Positions 33,597-42,275 of a DNA stretch of 64,000 nt are shown piece by piece; the stretch's first letter is position 1; every line of letters starts with the position of its first letter. Made by a program: the position numbers and the translations under genes. The DNA comes from Cyclobacteriaceae bacterium (lineage in GTDB: Bacteria > Bacteroidota > Bacteroidia > Cytophagales > Cyclobacteriaceae), in assembly GCA_019638285.1 (NCBI GenBank), contig JAHBUB010000013.1, forward strand, positions 22,406 to 86,405. The letters are read 5' to 3'. The notes beneath the pieces are model-generated. The model had not been told where the DNA came from, ran no database searches, and saw nothing but the letters and a program-made list of their open reading frames with translations.

Positions 33597-34407
33597 ATGA
33601 TAGGCTTTGCATCTATTTTTTGTGCTGTAGCGGGGTTGATTATTATATTCTTTTATTGGCTTTGGAAACGAAGAAAGAATAGAAAAAACGAAGTCAATCG
33701 TTTTCCCGAATCATGGAAGGTCATTCTTAAGAAACGAGTATCATTTTATGATCAATTACTGGAAAAAGACAGGCAACTGTTTGAGAATAGGATAGGTCGT
33801 TTTCTTACTTCTAAACATATTGAAGCCATTGATACAGAAATAGATGATGCTATCAAGCTGATGGTGGCCTCCAGTGCTATTATCCCAACCTTTGCTTTTT
33901 CGGAATATAATTATCCTAACGTACAGACGGTATTAATCTATCCTAATAGTTTTGATGAACAGTTTCAAACTCAACGATTTGATGGACATCAGGAATTCAT
34001 TACAGGGATGGTGGGCAATCGATTTATGAACGGCACTGTTATTTTATCCAAGCCTGATTTAGTAAAGGCATTTGATGGGGTGAAGCATAATGAGAATGTT
34101 GGCATCCATGAATTTGTCCATTTGTTGGATAAAGAGGATGGAGCAATTGATGGTGTTCCAGAATTGCTATTGCAACACAGATATGTGGGAGCATGGCTAC
34201 ATGAAATAAAAAATGAAATGGCAAGAATCAGAAAGGGTGATTCAGACATCAATCCTTATGCACTTACTAACAATGCAGAGTTTTTGGCAGTGGGTTAGCG
34301 AATATTTTTTTTCAAACCCTCAATCCTTTCAAGGGAAACATCCGAAACTCTTCAAGCTTCTCTCGTCAGTGTATAATACAGATAAGTATAACACAACGGT
34401 TGAATAA
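33597..34407 (+). pseudogene. mtfA: MtfA-type zinc peptidase, frameshifted near the C-terminus
   Basis: The N-terminal frame encodes a membrane helix (about 5-22) and an MtfA-like peptidase with HEFVHLLDKEDG (HExxH zinc site) and the third ligand in NNAEFLAV. The frame then stops at 34296-34298. Reading +1 from there gives VSEYFFSNPQSFQGKHPKLF and KLLSSVYN, the normal end of the family. One extra G in GTGGGTTAG (34292-34294) explains the break. The truncated product keeps its zinc ligands but loses about 35 residues. A real slip mutation or an assembly error is equally possible. Confidence 0.8.
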
Positions 34408-34421
34408 AAAAATCCTCAATT

Positions 34422-34586
34422 TTACTTAACATTTAACTGGCTGCGTTGTAAAGTAGGCACCCTGCTTTCATCATGCCGCAGCAGCCAACCAGATGATTCA
34501 TTCTGCCACTTCCTAAACGCCTGATACAGGTGCTTTTGTGTTTTTTTTAGATGAATATAGTTACATGATGCTAAGTTGGAAAGCAT
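34422..34586 (-). CDS. possible 54-residue protein in a G+C-richer islet
   Basis: A complete frame, ATG at 34586 to TAA at 34422, encodes a basic, Trp/Arg-rich peptide (YQAFRKWQNESSGWLLRHDE). It lies in the 262-bp gap between the broken mtfA gene and the second PepSY-like gene. The DNA here is richer in G+C than its surroundings. It can also fold: TGGCTGCG with CGCAGC-A-GCCA encloses an inner hairpin AAAGTAGG/CCTGCTTT. It could be a small gene, a structured RNA or a mobile-element relic. No family recognised. Confidence 0.3.
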   Translation of the reverse strand: MLSNLASCNYIHLKKTQKHLYQAFRKWQNESSGWLLRHDESRVPTLQRSQLNVK

Positions 34587-34621
34587 TCATTTTCTAGAGA
34601 TTCAAAAAAGACTTTTCCGAA

Positions 34622-34659
34622 TGTGACTTTTGTAATTTTTGATCATCAAATGGACAAAA
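34622..34659 (+). promoter_or_regulatory. ECF-type promoter element, copy B
   Basis: TGTGAC, TTTTGTAA, GATCATCAAATGG and AAAAAA follow in the same order as at 31753, 48 bp before the paralogous PepSY-like gene. The shared words extend over about 36 bp. Conservation between copies A and B is the main support. Confidence 0.6.
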
Positions 34660-34669
34660 AAATACTACT

Positions 34670-35215
34670 ATGAAAAAATTAATTTTAGTTATTTTATTTG
34701 CCCTGTCAGGGATGGTGATGGTGCAAGCGCAAAGCGAGACATTGATTTTAAAGCCAGTTAAAAAAGGAGAAGAACCCAAAGCGGTAATGGATGCGATCAA
34801 AAAAGATTTTCCAAAGGCCATAGTTGGAGATTTAACATTTTTACCTGCTAAGCTTTATGGCGAACAGTGGTCTGCTGACTTTGAGAGCAATATGAATAGT
34901 GCTCCAGATTTATACAGAGTAAAGCTTAAAGAGGGCACCGCAACCTATAATGCGATTTATGATAAATCCGGAAATGTCATTTCCTCAATGACCATCATTA
35001 AGATGGCGCAATTACCAAAGGAAATCACCAAAGGGATAGCCACAAAATATCCAGGATGGAAGATCGTAAATGATGTAGAAAAGATTACGTACCGCAAAGG
35101 TGCTGCAAAAGAGGCATTTCGAGTTCAGATTCAGGAGAATAAATTACATAGAAGCTTACTTCTGAATGGTTCTGGGAATATTCTTAAAGACAAATTGATG
35201 AATCACACAGTCTGA
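34670..35215 (+). CDS. exported PepSY/BLIP-like protein, paralogue 2
   Basis: This 181-residue protein has a signal peptide (ending VQAQ) and the same two-unit layout as the protein at 31798: AIYDKSGNVISSMT, ATKYPGWKIV and LLLNGSGNILKDK. The two are diverged but keep length and order, so they are old paralogues. Each has its own copy of the upstream TGTGAC..GATCATC element. A good terminator follows. Periplasmic location is likely; the biochemical role is unknown. Confidence 0.72.
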   Translation: MKKLILVILFALSGMVMVQAQSETLILKPVKKGEEPKAVMDAIKKDFPKAIVGDLTFLPAKLYGEQWSADFESNMNSAPDLYRVKLKEGTATYNAIYDKSGNVISSMTIIKMAQLPKEITKGIATKYPGWKIVNDVEKITYRKGAAKEAFRVQIQENKLHRSLLLNGSGNILKDKLMNHTV

Positions 35216-35240
35216 TGGAATGCGATTAGAATGAATATAG

Positions 35241-35269
35241 GCCACTCTGAATTTTAGAGTGGCTTTTTT
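35241..35269 (+). terminator. Rho-independent terminator
   Basis: GCCACTCT and AGAGTGGC form an 8-bp stem with a 7-base loop followed by TTTTTT, 26 bp after the PepSY-like gene. Confidence 0.85.
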
Positions 35270-35326
35270 ATGATCACAATGTTGCTGGTATTGGCAATGA
35301 TTATTTATAAGACAAAAACGGATGGA

Positions 35327-35899
35327 TCAGCTCATGGCCAATGCCAAAGGAAATGATTGATTCAATTTTTCTTTTGATCTTTTTAATCTCATTTTAATGG
35401 CGCTTGAAGAAATTTGATATATTTTCTGCAATGTTTTGATAGACTCACCTTTATAATATTTCTGTATTAGTAATTCCCTTTCTTCCGCAGGTAAATGATT
35501 AATCAGGCCAAACATAATATCGTTTGCCTCTGTCTGATCTATTGATTCATTGATGTACTCAGTCTGATTGTCTGGTTCCTTACTCAAGATGAAATTATCA
35601 ACATATACGATGTTCTTACTTCTTTTCCGTAAAGCCTGCAGGCAGCAACGATGTGTAATGATGTATAACCATGTCGAAAAAGTAGAATCTCCTCTAAAAT
35701 ACTTCAAACCATCAAAAGCTTTCAATATGGCCTCCTGAGCTAAATCAAAAGCCTCGTCATCGTCTTTAACCATTGATACACACTTGTTAAAGGCCACATG
35801 ATAATAACGACTGTACAACTCACCTTGGGCCTCGTGGTCGTTTTGAAGAATCTTTTCAATCAATTCTTCATCTGATTTTTTATCAAAATTTTTCATCAC
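35327..35899 (-). CDS. ECF-type RNA polymerase sigma factor
   Basis: This 190-residue sigma factor has region 2 (YYHVAFNKCVSMVKDDDEAFDLAQEAILKAFDGL and FSTWLYIITHRCCLQALRKR) and region 4 (LPAEERELLIQKYYKGESIKTLQKIYQISSSAIKMRLKRSKEKL). There is no adjacent anti-sigma gene; a NarL regulator lies 135 bp upstream on the same strand. A TGTGAC..ATCATC element precedes three or four genes within 6 kb, including htrA, making those its plausible regulon. That link is inference. Confidence 0.92.
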   Translation of the reverse strand: MMKNFDKKSDEELIEKILQNDHEAQGELYSRYYHVAFNKCVSMVKDDDEAFDLAQEAILKAFDGLKYFRGDSTFSTWLYIITHRCCLQALRKRSKNIVYVDNFILSKEPDNQTEYINESIDQTEANDIMFGLINHLPAEERELLIQKYYKGESIKTLQKIYQISSSAIKMRLKRSKEKLNQSFPLALAMS

Positions 35900-36034
35900 T
35901 TTAATTTATTATAAAATTGCACAGTAAAAATGCGCGTTCTAAAGTTCTTGGGTAAGAGCTAAAAATGGTATTTTATAAAATGAGCTTTAGCCGTATTACC
36001 GTAGGCAATAAGTAGTAGGGGTACGTAATACTAC

Positions 36035-36679
36035 CTAGAGAAGTCCATTCTCCATGGCGTATTTGACGAGGCCAGCTGTATTCCTGGCCTGAATCTTTTC
36101 CATAATATTTCTGCGATGGGTGTCTACGGTTCGAACACTGATAAAGAGTTTTTCAGCGATTTTCTGGTTGGACAATTCTTGCGCAATTAGTCCGATCACT
36201 TCCTTTTCTCTGTCGGTGAGTACGGACTCTGACGTAACTGTTGATTTTTTTCGTGAATTATTCAGCACTCTTATTAGGGCAGCCGAGACGCCTTGACTAA
36301 AATATTTTTCACCTTTTACAACGGCAAAGATGGATGCTACCAACTCTTCCCTGCTACAATTTTTGATTAGATAGCCATTGGCACCGGCATCAAGCATGGC
36401 AAGAATCAGGTCGTGTTCCTCATGTTGAGTTAGCGCTAGGATACTGATATCAGGATAGAGTTGCTTGATCTCCCTTGTTAAAACGACACCATTAGAGTTT
36501 CCCAGGTCGATATCCATTAGTATCACGTCCACCACTTGCTTCTTTAAAATGGTGTGAAGATGATGCGCGTCATCTGCTTCAGTCACTATTTCAATTTCAG
36601 GTTCATTTTCCAATAAGGCTTTAATGCCTATTCTCAATATCCTGTGATCATCAGCAATCACGACTTTTATTTTTTCCAT
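36035..36679 (-). CDS. NarL/FixJ-type response regulator
   Basis: This 214-residue regulator has phospho-acceptor Asp56 (VILMDIDLGNSNG), acidic pocket Asp10-Asp11, and a C-terminal LuxR helix-turn-helix (LTDREKEVIGLIAQELSNQKIAEKLFISVRTVDTHRRNI). No HisKA_3 kinase is beside it. The nearby CHASE3 kinase is of HisKA type and on the other strand, so pairing is uncertain. It is divergent from a lipoprotein gene and upstream of the ECF sigma gene, possibly controlling one of them. Confidence 0.92.
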   Translation of the reverse strand: MEKIKVVIADDHRILRIGIKALLENEPEIEIVTEADDAHHLHTILKKQVVDVILMDIDLGNSNGVVLTREIKQLYPDISILALTQHEEHDLILAMLDAGANGYLIKNCSREELVASIFAVVKGEKYFSQGVSAALIRVLNNSRKKSTVTSESVLTDREKEVIGLIAQELSNQKIAEKLFISVRTVDTHRRNIMEKIQARNTAGLVKYAMENGLL

Positions 36680-36829
36680 AACTGAAGAGCATTCACCGAT
36701 TCAATTTAAGTCCAATTTGCGACTTTTTTATGCCAATGCATTTTGAAGGACTCCTAAATTGGGAATGTATATAGAAAAGTGAACCGCATAAACAAAAAAT
36801 CGAGTTGTGAAGCTATAAATAAGACTTGG

Positions 36830-36866
36830 TGTGACTTAAATGCACTTTTTGCATCAAAAGGAAAAA
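36830..36866 (+). promoter_or_regulatory. ECF-type promoter element, copy C
   Basis: TGTGACTT, a spacer ending CTTTTTG, then CATCAAAAGGAAAAAA is aligned with copy B (TTTTTGATCATCAAATGG). The element runs up to the ATG at 36867. This makes the apparent upstream ATG at 36840 an unlikely start. Confidence 0.45.
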
Positions 36867-37544
36867 ATGAACATGAAACTAAGAACTATTTCTATTTGGG
36901 CTCTTGCACTTGCAGGAGGCTTGCAGTCTTGTCAGACAAAAGAAAGTAAACAAGATGATACCAACTCCGATGCTGTGGCTACTGTTGTCTCCACAGATGT
37001 TGAGCCTGATCAATCATTTGAAAATGCACTGGTGTATTTTGCACAGGAAAAATATGATAGTAGCGCAAATAGTGTAGAACACGCTGCTAGCTTCATGGAA
37101 CAAATGTCCAATTCACTTCCTGAGAAGAGGGATGAAGCAATTGATTCTTGTGTTGCAGACCTCCGCGACCTGGCTACATCGATAGCTACCGATCATGTAT
37201 ATGGAATCGGAGAACTCAATTATTATTTCGGAAAAACTGGACGGGCATTGGCTGGTTACACAATGACTATTACCGATGAGAAATTCACTAGCCTTACTCC
37301 AAAAGAGGCGGGATTATTCTTTCAAGCAGCAATAGATAAGATGGAAAAAAGCGCGCGCTATCACCAGCGGGAACTAAGTATTGAAGAGAGTGGCCTACTT
37401 GAAAGAGCGAAAAATATGCGGGATAGACTTGAAAAAGGGGAAGCAATTGATAAGGCAGAAACCTTGAAAATGATTTCAGAATTAAGGGCGCAACTGGATA
37501 AATGGGAACTGGAATTCAAAGCAAAGCATGATGCACAGAAATGA
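36867..37544 (+). CDS. lipoprotein, function unknown
   Basis: A 225-residue protein with a lipoprotein signal: hydrophobic core (TISIWALALAGG), lipobox LQSC, then an Asp/Ser/Lys-rich linker. The mature part is helical and acidic with long amphipathic stretches (KYDSSANSVEHAASFMEQMSN; LERAKNMRDRLEKGEAI). This resembles periplasmic helical-bundle proteins that bind or respond to stress, but I recognise no named family. The ATG at 36867 has AAGGA just upstream. It carries the third copy of the ECF-like element. Confidence 0.7.
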   Translation: MNMKLRTISIWALALAGGLQSCQTKESKQDDTNSDAVATVVSTDVEPDQSFENALVYFAQEKYDSSANSVEHAASFMEQMSNSLPEKRDEAIDSCVADLRDLATSIATDHVYGIGELNYYFGKTGRALAGYTMTITDEKFTSLTPKEAGLFFQAAIDKMEKSARYHQRELSIEESGLLERAKNMRDRLEKGEAIDKAETLKMISELRAQLDKWELEFKAKHDAQK

Positions 37545-37671
37545 ATAAGTATCCAGGCGTACTAATTAATGTTTCCTGAAAGTATGATTGATGTGAAATT
37601 AGAAGACACATAGCGCTTGCGGAAACACGGTTATTGCCTTACATTGATAGTCTGGCAAAGGATCAAGTGCT

Positions 37672-39105
37672 ATGATTAATAAATTTAAACTTGTTTATTT
37701 CTTACTGACCCTTTCTATCATACTGACCGTGCTTAGTGGCATAATTACCTATTACAACGGTTTGCAAAATAAGGAAGTGGTGAATGCCATTATTCACGCC
37801 TACAATGTAATTCACCAAAGTGAAAAAACAGTATCGGCCTTGAGAGATATGGAGACAGGGCAACGTGGGTTCTCAATTTCTAATGACAGCAGTTATCTTG
37901 AGACTTATTTAGTAGGAAAGGCCAATATAAAATTTTACCTCGATACGCTCACGTCACTGGTGGGTGATGATCCCCGACAACTTTTGTTGCTTGAAAATCA
38001 CATCAAACCATCGGCCGCCCTTAAGGAAGCAATTACAGATACTACCATATCTCTTTTTAAAAATCATGGGTTACAATCAGCAATTCATATTATCTCAAAT
38101 AAAGAAGGGAAGGCAGTAATGGATACGATCCGATTATTGATGGCAGATGTAGCGCAATTAGAAGGATCCCTTTTGAATACGCGCACCCTAAGATGGAATA
38201 ACATTAAATATTGGGAGGATGCCATTCGATTCTCAAGCTTTGGTCTTATTGGGCTCACCTCATTTATCGCATTGATAAGCCTGAAAAGAAAGAATGAACA
38301 GAATCGGAACCTTCTTAATTCTTTAAAGGGAATGAACGAAGATCTGGAAAACAAAGTCGTGCAACGAACGAAAGAGCTTCAGAGTGAGAGGGATAAAATC
38401 ACGAAATTAAATGAAGAGCTAAAGGCGCTTAATCAAGAAAAGGATCACTTTATTGGTGTAGCCTCTCATGATCTGAAGGCTCCGATCATTGGGATTCAAA
38501 GGATGGTGGAGGTAATCCGATTACAAAGAGAAAATCCAATAAAGACACTTGAATACATTTCCTACATTGATGAATCTTGTCAGAGTTTGCAGCGCCTCAT
38601 TACCAATTTATTAGATATTAATAAGATAGAACAAGGGTTATTTGTTATTGAAAAAGAGACAATTGAGATTAAACCATTTATCGCAAAACTACTTAAGCCA
38701 TTTGAGACGTTGGCAGAGCTTAAGAAAATAAAAATTGAAGTGGCCTGTGAAATAGAGAAGGCAAACTCAGATGAAGATGTGTTGAAGCGAATACTTGATA
38801 ATCTGGTATCCAATGCAATAAAATTCTCACGACCCAATAGCAAAATCGTATTGAAACTTTCTGAAGGCGATGGAAAGTTGATAGTGGAAATAAAGGACCA
38901 AGGTATAGGCATAAGGGATGATGAATTGGCTCTTGTTTTTAGAAAATTTTCAAAATTGAGCAACAAACCAACGGGTGGTGAGGGATCAACAGGTTTGGGT
39001 CTTGCAATCGCAAAGGAGTTGGTGGAACAATTGGAAGGAGAAATCTCTATTGCAAGTGAACAAAATGTGGGGACGACAGTGACACTTACATTTTCTAATG
39101 GATAA
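37672..39105 (+). CDS. CHASE3-domain sensor histidine kinase
   Basis: A membrane kinase of 477 residues: TM1 at about 8-28, periplasmic CHASE3 domain (about 35-180, with SALRDMETGQRGFSIS), TM2 at 187-205, coiled coil (about 210-255). HisKA follows with phospho-acceptor His266 (VASHDLKAPIIG), then an ATPase domain with N box (LDNLVSNAIKFS), DQGIGI and GLGLAIAKE. No regulator is adjacent, so it is an orphan or signals to the NarL regulators nearby. The stimulus is unknown. Confidence 0.92.
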   Translation: MINKFKLVYFLLTLSIILTVLSGIITYYNGLQNKEVVNAIIHAYNVIHQSEKTVSALRDMETGQRGFSISNDSSYLETYLVGKANIKFYLDTLTSLVGDDPRQLLLLENHIKPSAALKEAITDTTISLFKNHGLQSAIHIISNKEGKAVMDTIRLLMADVAQLEGSLLNTRTLRWNNIKYWEDAIRFSSFGLIGLTSFIALISLKRKNEQNRNLLNSLKGMNEDLENKVVQRTKELQSERDKITKLNEELKALNQEKDHFIGVASHDLKAPIIGIQRMVEVIRLQRENPIKTLEYISYIDESCQSLQRLITNLLDINKIEQGLFVIEKETIEIKPFIAKLLKPFETLAELKKIKIEVACEIEKANSDEDVLKRILDNLVSNAIKFSRPNSKIVLKLSEGDGKLIVEIKDQGIGIRDDELALVFRKFSKLSNKPTGGEGSTGLGLAIAKELVEQLEGEISIASEQNVGTTVTLTFSNG

Positions 39106-39268
39106 GCACATTCTCTTGTCGAAGCAGAAGATTACTCATTCCAGATGAAAGGGATGCAATATTGTGAGTATCACTCCATACAGGTTGCTAAAAATAATTC
39201 TGTGGACAGCCTGAGAAATGAGTAAAATTAATAGGCGCTAGTTTCGAGTTGTAATTTCTGGTTCAGTA

Positions 39269-39673
39269 TTAATGCAATGTGTTGCCACTCTTAAATAATA
39301 CTTTACTCACTGAATATTTTCCACCACCTGTAAGCATAAGACAAAGGCCAACCGTCAGGTATAGGAGTGCTTTCTCTTTGGTGCCGAATGGATCTTCTGC
39401 GTGCCTGATGAAAGCAGCCGTTGCCATGGTACATACGATGAAAAAGGCAGCCGGCCTTGTAAATAGACCTAATGCAATTAACAATCCACCCAGAAATTCC
39501 GATAAACCCGCCATCCAGCCGAAAAAGGAAGGCATTGGGAAACCGAGCTTTTCAACGCCACTGATGAATCCTTCTGAAGGGGGCATTTTTCCCAATCCAT
39601 GACCAAACGCGATAAACAAACCAGTGCCTATCCTTAATATTAATAATCCTAAATCAGTGTATAACCTATTCAT
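39269..39673 (-). CDS. DoxX-family membrane protein
   Basis: This 134-residue protein has four membrane helices (LLILRIGTGLFIAFGHGL; GWMAGLSEFLGGLLIALGLF; PAAFFIVCTMATAAFI; LLYLTVGLCLMLTGGG) and the family's conserved Arg and Gly residues. DoxX proteins are linked to redox or thiosulphate metabolism and envelope stress; the role here is unknown. It stands alone. Confidence 0.87.
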   Translation of the reverse strand: MNRLYTDLGLLILRIGTGLFIAFGHGLGKMPPSEGFISGVEKLGFPMPSFFGWMAGLSEFLGGLLIALGLFTRPAAFFIVCTMATAAFIRHAEDPFGTKEKALLYLTVGLCLMLTGGGKYSVSKVLFKSGNTLH

Positions 39674-39783
39674 TGGGTTTGTTGATGTTTAACTAATCTT
39701 CAAAATTAGAAAATAGACACTTCACGTAAGAATGCTTTTTGTGTAGGCGGTGCTATATACTCTTGAGTTAATGGGGTTGCTGC

Positions 39784-41421
39784 CTATTTAACCAAATTCC
39801 TATTTTTAAGCTCCTGGGCAAGCTTAACGGCTTCATAAAGGTTGATCAATCCACCTGTGCTACTTAACTGACTAAATTCTACTTCACCCTTTCCTCCAGG
39901 AGCATTAATTTTAAGATTGTCAAATTTTCGTGTGGATTGACGGATGATTTCCTTTACTTCCAGCGCGGTAAACTCAGGAAAATAAGACATGATAACAGCA
40001 GCCACTCCCGCAGTCACTGGACTCGCCATGCTGGTGCCATCCAAATCTTTGTATTGGTTGTTGGGGAGTGTAGAATAAATTTCTACACCGGGCGCAAAGA
40101 GATCAACAGACTTTTTTCCGTAGTTGGAAAAGCTTCCTACAAGATCTTTATCAGCTCCCCATGAGGATGCGCCTACTTCAATCCAGTTCTTGGCCTCCGA
40201 CCCATCTGCATAGTAGCGTGTTGGATAATTTTTTTCTACATCAATATTTTCTGATTCATTGCCAGCTGCATGGACCAGAAGTACTCCCTTCTGCATTGCA
40301 TACTTTACGGCCTTGTCCACCGCTTCTTTTCTTGGGGAGATAGATTTCCCAAAGCTCATATTAATAATTTGTGCACCATTGTCCACCGCGTATAAGATGG
40401 CATTAGCTACGTCTTTGTCGCGTTCATCTCCATTAGGGACTGCACGCACCGACATGATCTTTACATTATCGGCAATTCCTTTTATACCTATGTCGTTTTT
40501 TCTATTTGCTGCAATAATGCCAGCTACATGTGTACCATGCATTGGATCAGGACCTTTGACATCATTATTGCCATACCCTTTTTCGTACGGATCGTTGTAA
40601 TTATCGCCTACGATGTGCCGTGGATCAAAATTCTCATTGTAACCATAGTTCACCACCTCTTTAAAATGATCTGCAGCTTCTTTGAGTTCGGAAAGAAAAT
40701 CTTCCATGCTATTTTCGGAGCCGATATTTCTGTAGATGTTAAGCACAAAGCCTTTTGCGAAAAGCAGGTTGGGTTCGGAGGACTCAAAACCCTGAACCAA
40801 CTCCTGAGTGAGTGTGTCGACCATAAGAAGTGCCTTGAGTGTATCTACACTTTGACTTATATTATTGTAGAGGTTACTATAAAGCTCATATTGTTCTTTA
40901 TTTTTTACTACTAATTTTTCAAATTTTTCCTTCGACTTTATATATTCTGCGTAAGCAGCTTTATCTTTTTTACTAATTTTTTTCTCATCGACTCCTTCAA
41001 ATTGTTTTTTTAGTTTCACATAGGCTCTGGTAAATTCATCCGTATCCTGGTTGACATTGCCTTCGTTTCCACCGATAAAATTCCAGCCATGTACATCATC
41101 GATATAGCCATTATTATCATCGTCAATTCCATTATCCGGAATTTCACCATCATTGGTCCAAATCACACTGTCCAAATCTTCATGATCAATATCAATACCT
41201 GAATCGATTATGGCTACAATTACGGTTCGTGAAGGTTGGTTTTTCAACAGGGTCTGATAAGCCTTTTCAGCACTAATGCCCTGTACCTGATCTGTTTCAG
41301 GATCTTTTAAGTGCCAGCCTTTTGGCACAGGACCATTTTCTAACCGTTGTGAATGGGCTTGAAGGGTGATTGAAACCCAGATTATTGGTAAGAAAAGGTA
41401 TTTTATCACTCGATTTATCAT
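39784..41421 (-). CDS. exported subtilisin-like serine protease (S8)
   Basis: This 545-residue protease has a signal peptide (ending QAHSQ) and the triad Asp73 (AIIDSGIDIDH), His295 (HGTHVAG) and Ser464 (DGTSMASPVTAG), with oxyanion Asn388. Unusually, about 150 residues of Lys/Glu-rich, helical insertion (about 130-280) separate the Asp and His motifs. Ca-like acidic loops (NGIDDDNNGYIDDVHGW) precede it. There is no C-terminal sorting domain, so it may remain periplasmic or cell-associated. Full length and intact. Confidence 0.92.
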   Translation of the reverse strand: MINRVIKYLFLPIIWVSITLQAHSQRLENGPVPKGWHLKDPETDQVQGISAEKAYQTLLKNQPSRTVIVAIIDSGIDIDHEDLDSVIWTNDGEIPDNGIDDDNNGYIDDVHGWNFIGGNEGNVNQDTDEFTRAYVKLKKQFEGVDEKKISKKDKAAYAEYIKSKEKFEKLVVKNKEQYELYSNLYNNISQSVDTLKALLMVDTLTQELVQGFESSEPNLLFAKGFVLNIYRNIGSENSMEDFLSELKEAADHFKEVVNYGYNENFDPRHIVGDNYNDPYEKGYGNNDVKGPDPMHGTHVAGIIAANRKNDIGIKGIADNVKIMSVRAVPNGDERDKDVANAILYAVDNGAQIINMSFGKSISPRKEAVDKAVKYAMQKGVLLVHAAGNESENIDVEKNYPTRYYADGSEAKNWIEVGASSWGADKDLVGSFSNYGKKSVDLFAPGVEIYSTLPNNQYKDLDGTSMASPVTAGVAAVIMSYFPEFTALEVKEIIRQSTRKFDNLKINAPGGKGEVEFSQLSSTGGLINLYEAVKLAQELKNRNLVK

Positions 41422-41616
41422 GAACTAACTTTGTTTAAATATACTGTGAAAGTGCTAATAGGATGCCAATTATTAGATTTTTGGACTCCTTTTACTTTTT
41501 GAGCGAGGCATTTCTTACAAAAAATATAAAGATATTACCCCTGTTGTCTGTCTCCATTGATTGCGGAACTTCATTCCAACATTTTTTGGAACTTTGTTGC
41601 AATAAACAAAACGGCT

Positions 41617-41760
41617 ATGTTCCATATATTCTTTTTGTCTGTTGTGCTTTTCTTTGTAATGTTTTTTTCTTTGGCTGCGAGGTATATCAGGCAATTTGAT
41701 GATCAGCCTGCCGAGAACGATAGGTGGATCTGGTATAACGTATCCATTGATAGGGATTGA
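41617..41760 (+). CDS. possible 47-residue membrane peptide
   Basis: This short frame codes for one membrane helix (FFLSVVLFFVMFFSLAARY) followed by a polar tail with DDQPAENDRWIW. The regular hydrophobic-then-polar design and the DDQPAEND tail look protein-like, but no family is known to me. The rest of the 506-bp interval 41422-41927 between the protease start and the first tRNA-Leu shows nothing else I can interpret. Confidence 0.35.
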   Translation: MFHIFFLSVVLFFVMFFSLAARYIRQFDDQPAENDRWIWYNVSIDRD

Positions 41761-41927
41761 GGGGTTTGCCAAGACAATTGTATTCCTAATTTATTGATTT
41801 TTAGCGTGTTTTGAAGAAAGAGATCCGAATACTGTCCTTTGGTTGAGCACCTTCGCCCAGACATTGACGGGACAGAATCTGTGATATTAGGAAACTGAAT
41901 TCAATTTCACTCTGGGGCTAAAGAGAG

Positions 41928-42009
41928 TGCCGAAGGCGGGACTCGAACCCGCATAGCTTGCGCCACACGCCTCTGAAACGTGCGTGTCTACCAGTTTCAC
42001 CACTTCGGC
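41928..42009 (-). tRNA. tRNA-Leu (anticodon CAG)
   Basis: An 82-base class II tRNA on the minus strand: acceptor GCCGAAG/CTTCGGC with discriminator A. The anticodon stem CACGT/GCGTG carries loop TTCAGAG (anticodon CAG). A long variable arm (TGGCGCAAGCTA) and T arm GCGGGTTCGAGTCCCGC complete it. CCA is not encoded. Confidence 0.95.
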
Positions 42010-42022
42010 CTATTGTATCAAG

Positions 42023-42111
42023 TACTGGATTCGAATGCCAACCCTTGGTCGAGCATTGTCGTTCCCTTGAGGAACACTGCCAGCATTAGCTACATCTATA
42101 TAAATCCAGTA
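42023..42111. repeat. tRNA-like fragment and inverted repeat between the tRNA-Leu genes
   Basis: TACTGGATT (42023-42031) and AATCCAGTA (42103-42111) are perfect inverted repeats enclosing a small GTTCC/GGAAC hairpin. The left copy continues as CTGGATTCGAA, identical to the T-arm side of the neighbouring tRNA-Leu(GAG). This suggests a decayed tRNA piece in the spacer of the tRNA-Leu pair. Confidence 0.4.
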
Positions 42112-42116
42112 ATTGG

Positions 42117-42199
42117 TGCCCAGGACTGGATTCGAACCAGCACACCTTAACGGCACTACCCCCTCAAAGTAGCGTGTCTACCAATTTCACCACCTGGGC
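42117..42199 (-). tRNA. tRNA-Leu (anticodon GAG)
   Basis: An 83-base class II tRNA on the minus strand: acceptor GCCCAGG/CCTGGGC with discriminator A. Stem CTACT/GGTAG has loop TTGAGGG (anticodon GAG). The long variable arm is TGCCGTTAAGGTG and the T arm CTGGTTCGAATCCAG. It lies 107 bp upstream of tRNA-Leu(CAG) in the same orientation, probably in one transcript. Confidence 0.95.
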
Positions 42200-42275
42200 A
42201 TTTTATGTTACAAGGGAATTTGCCGCGTTTGGCAAGGTGGCAAAAGTATAAAGGATTTAAAACTTTAACAATGTA

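Noticed and set aside
36840-36866. Upstream ATG for the 36867 lipoprotein
   Set aside because: The added residues spoil the lipoprotein signal and lie in the shared promoter-like element.
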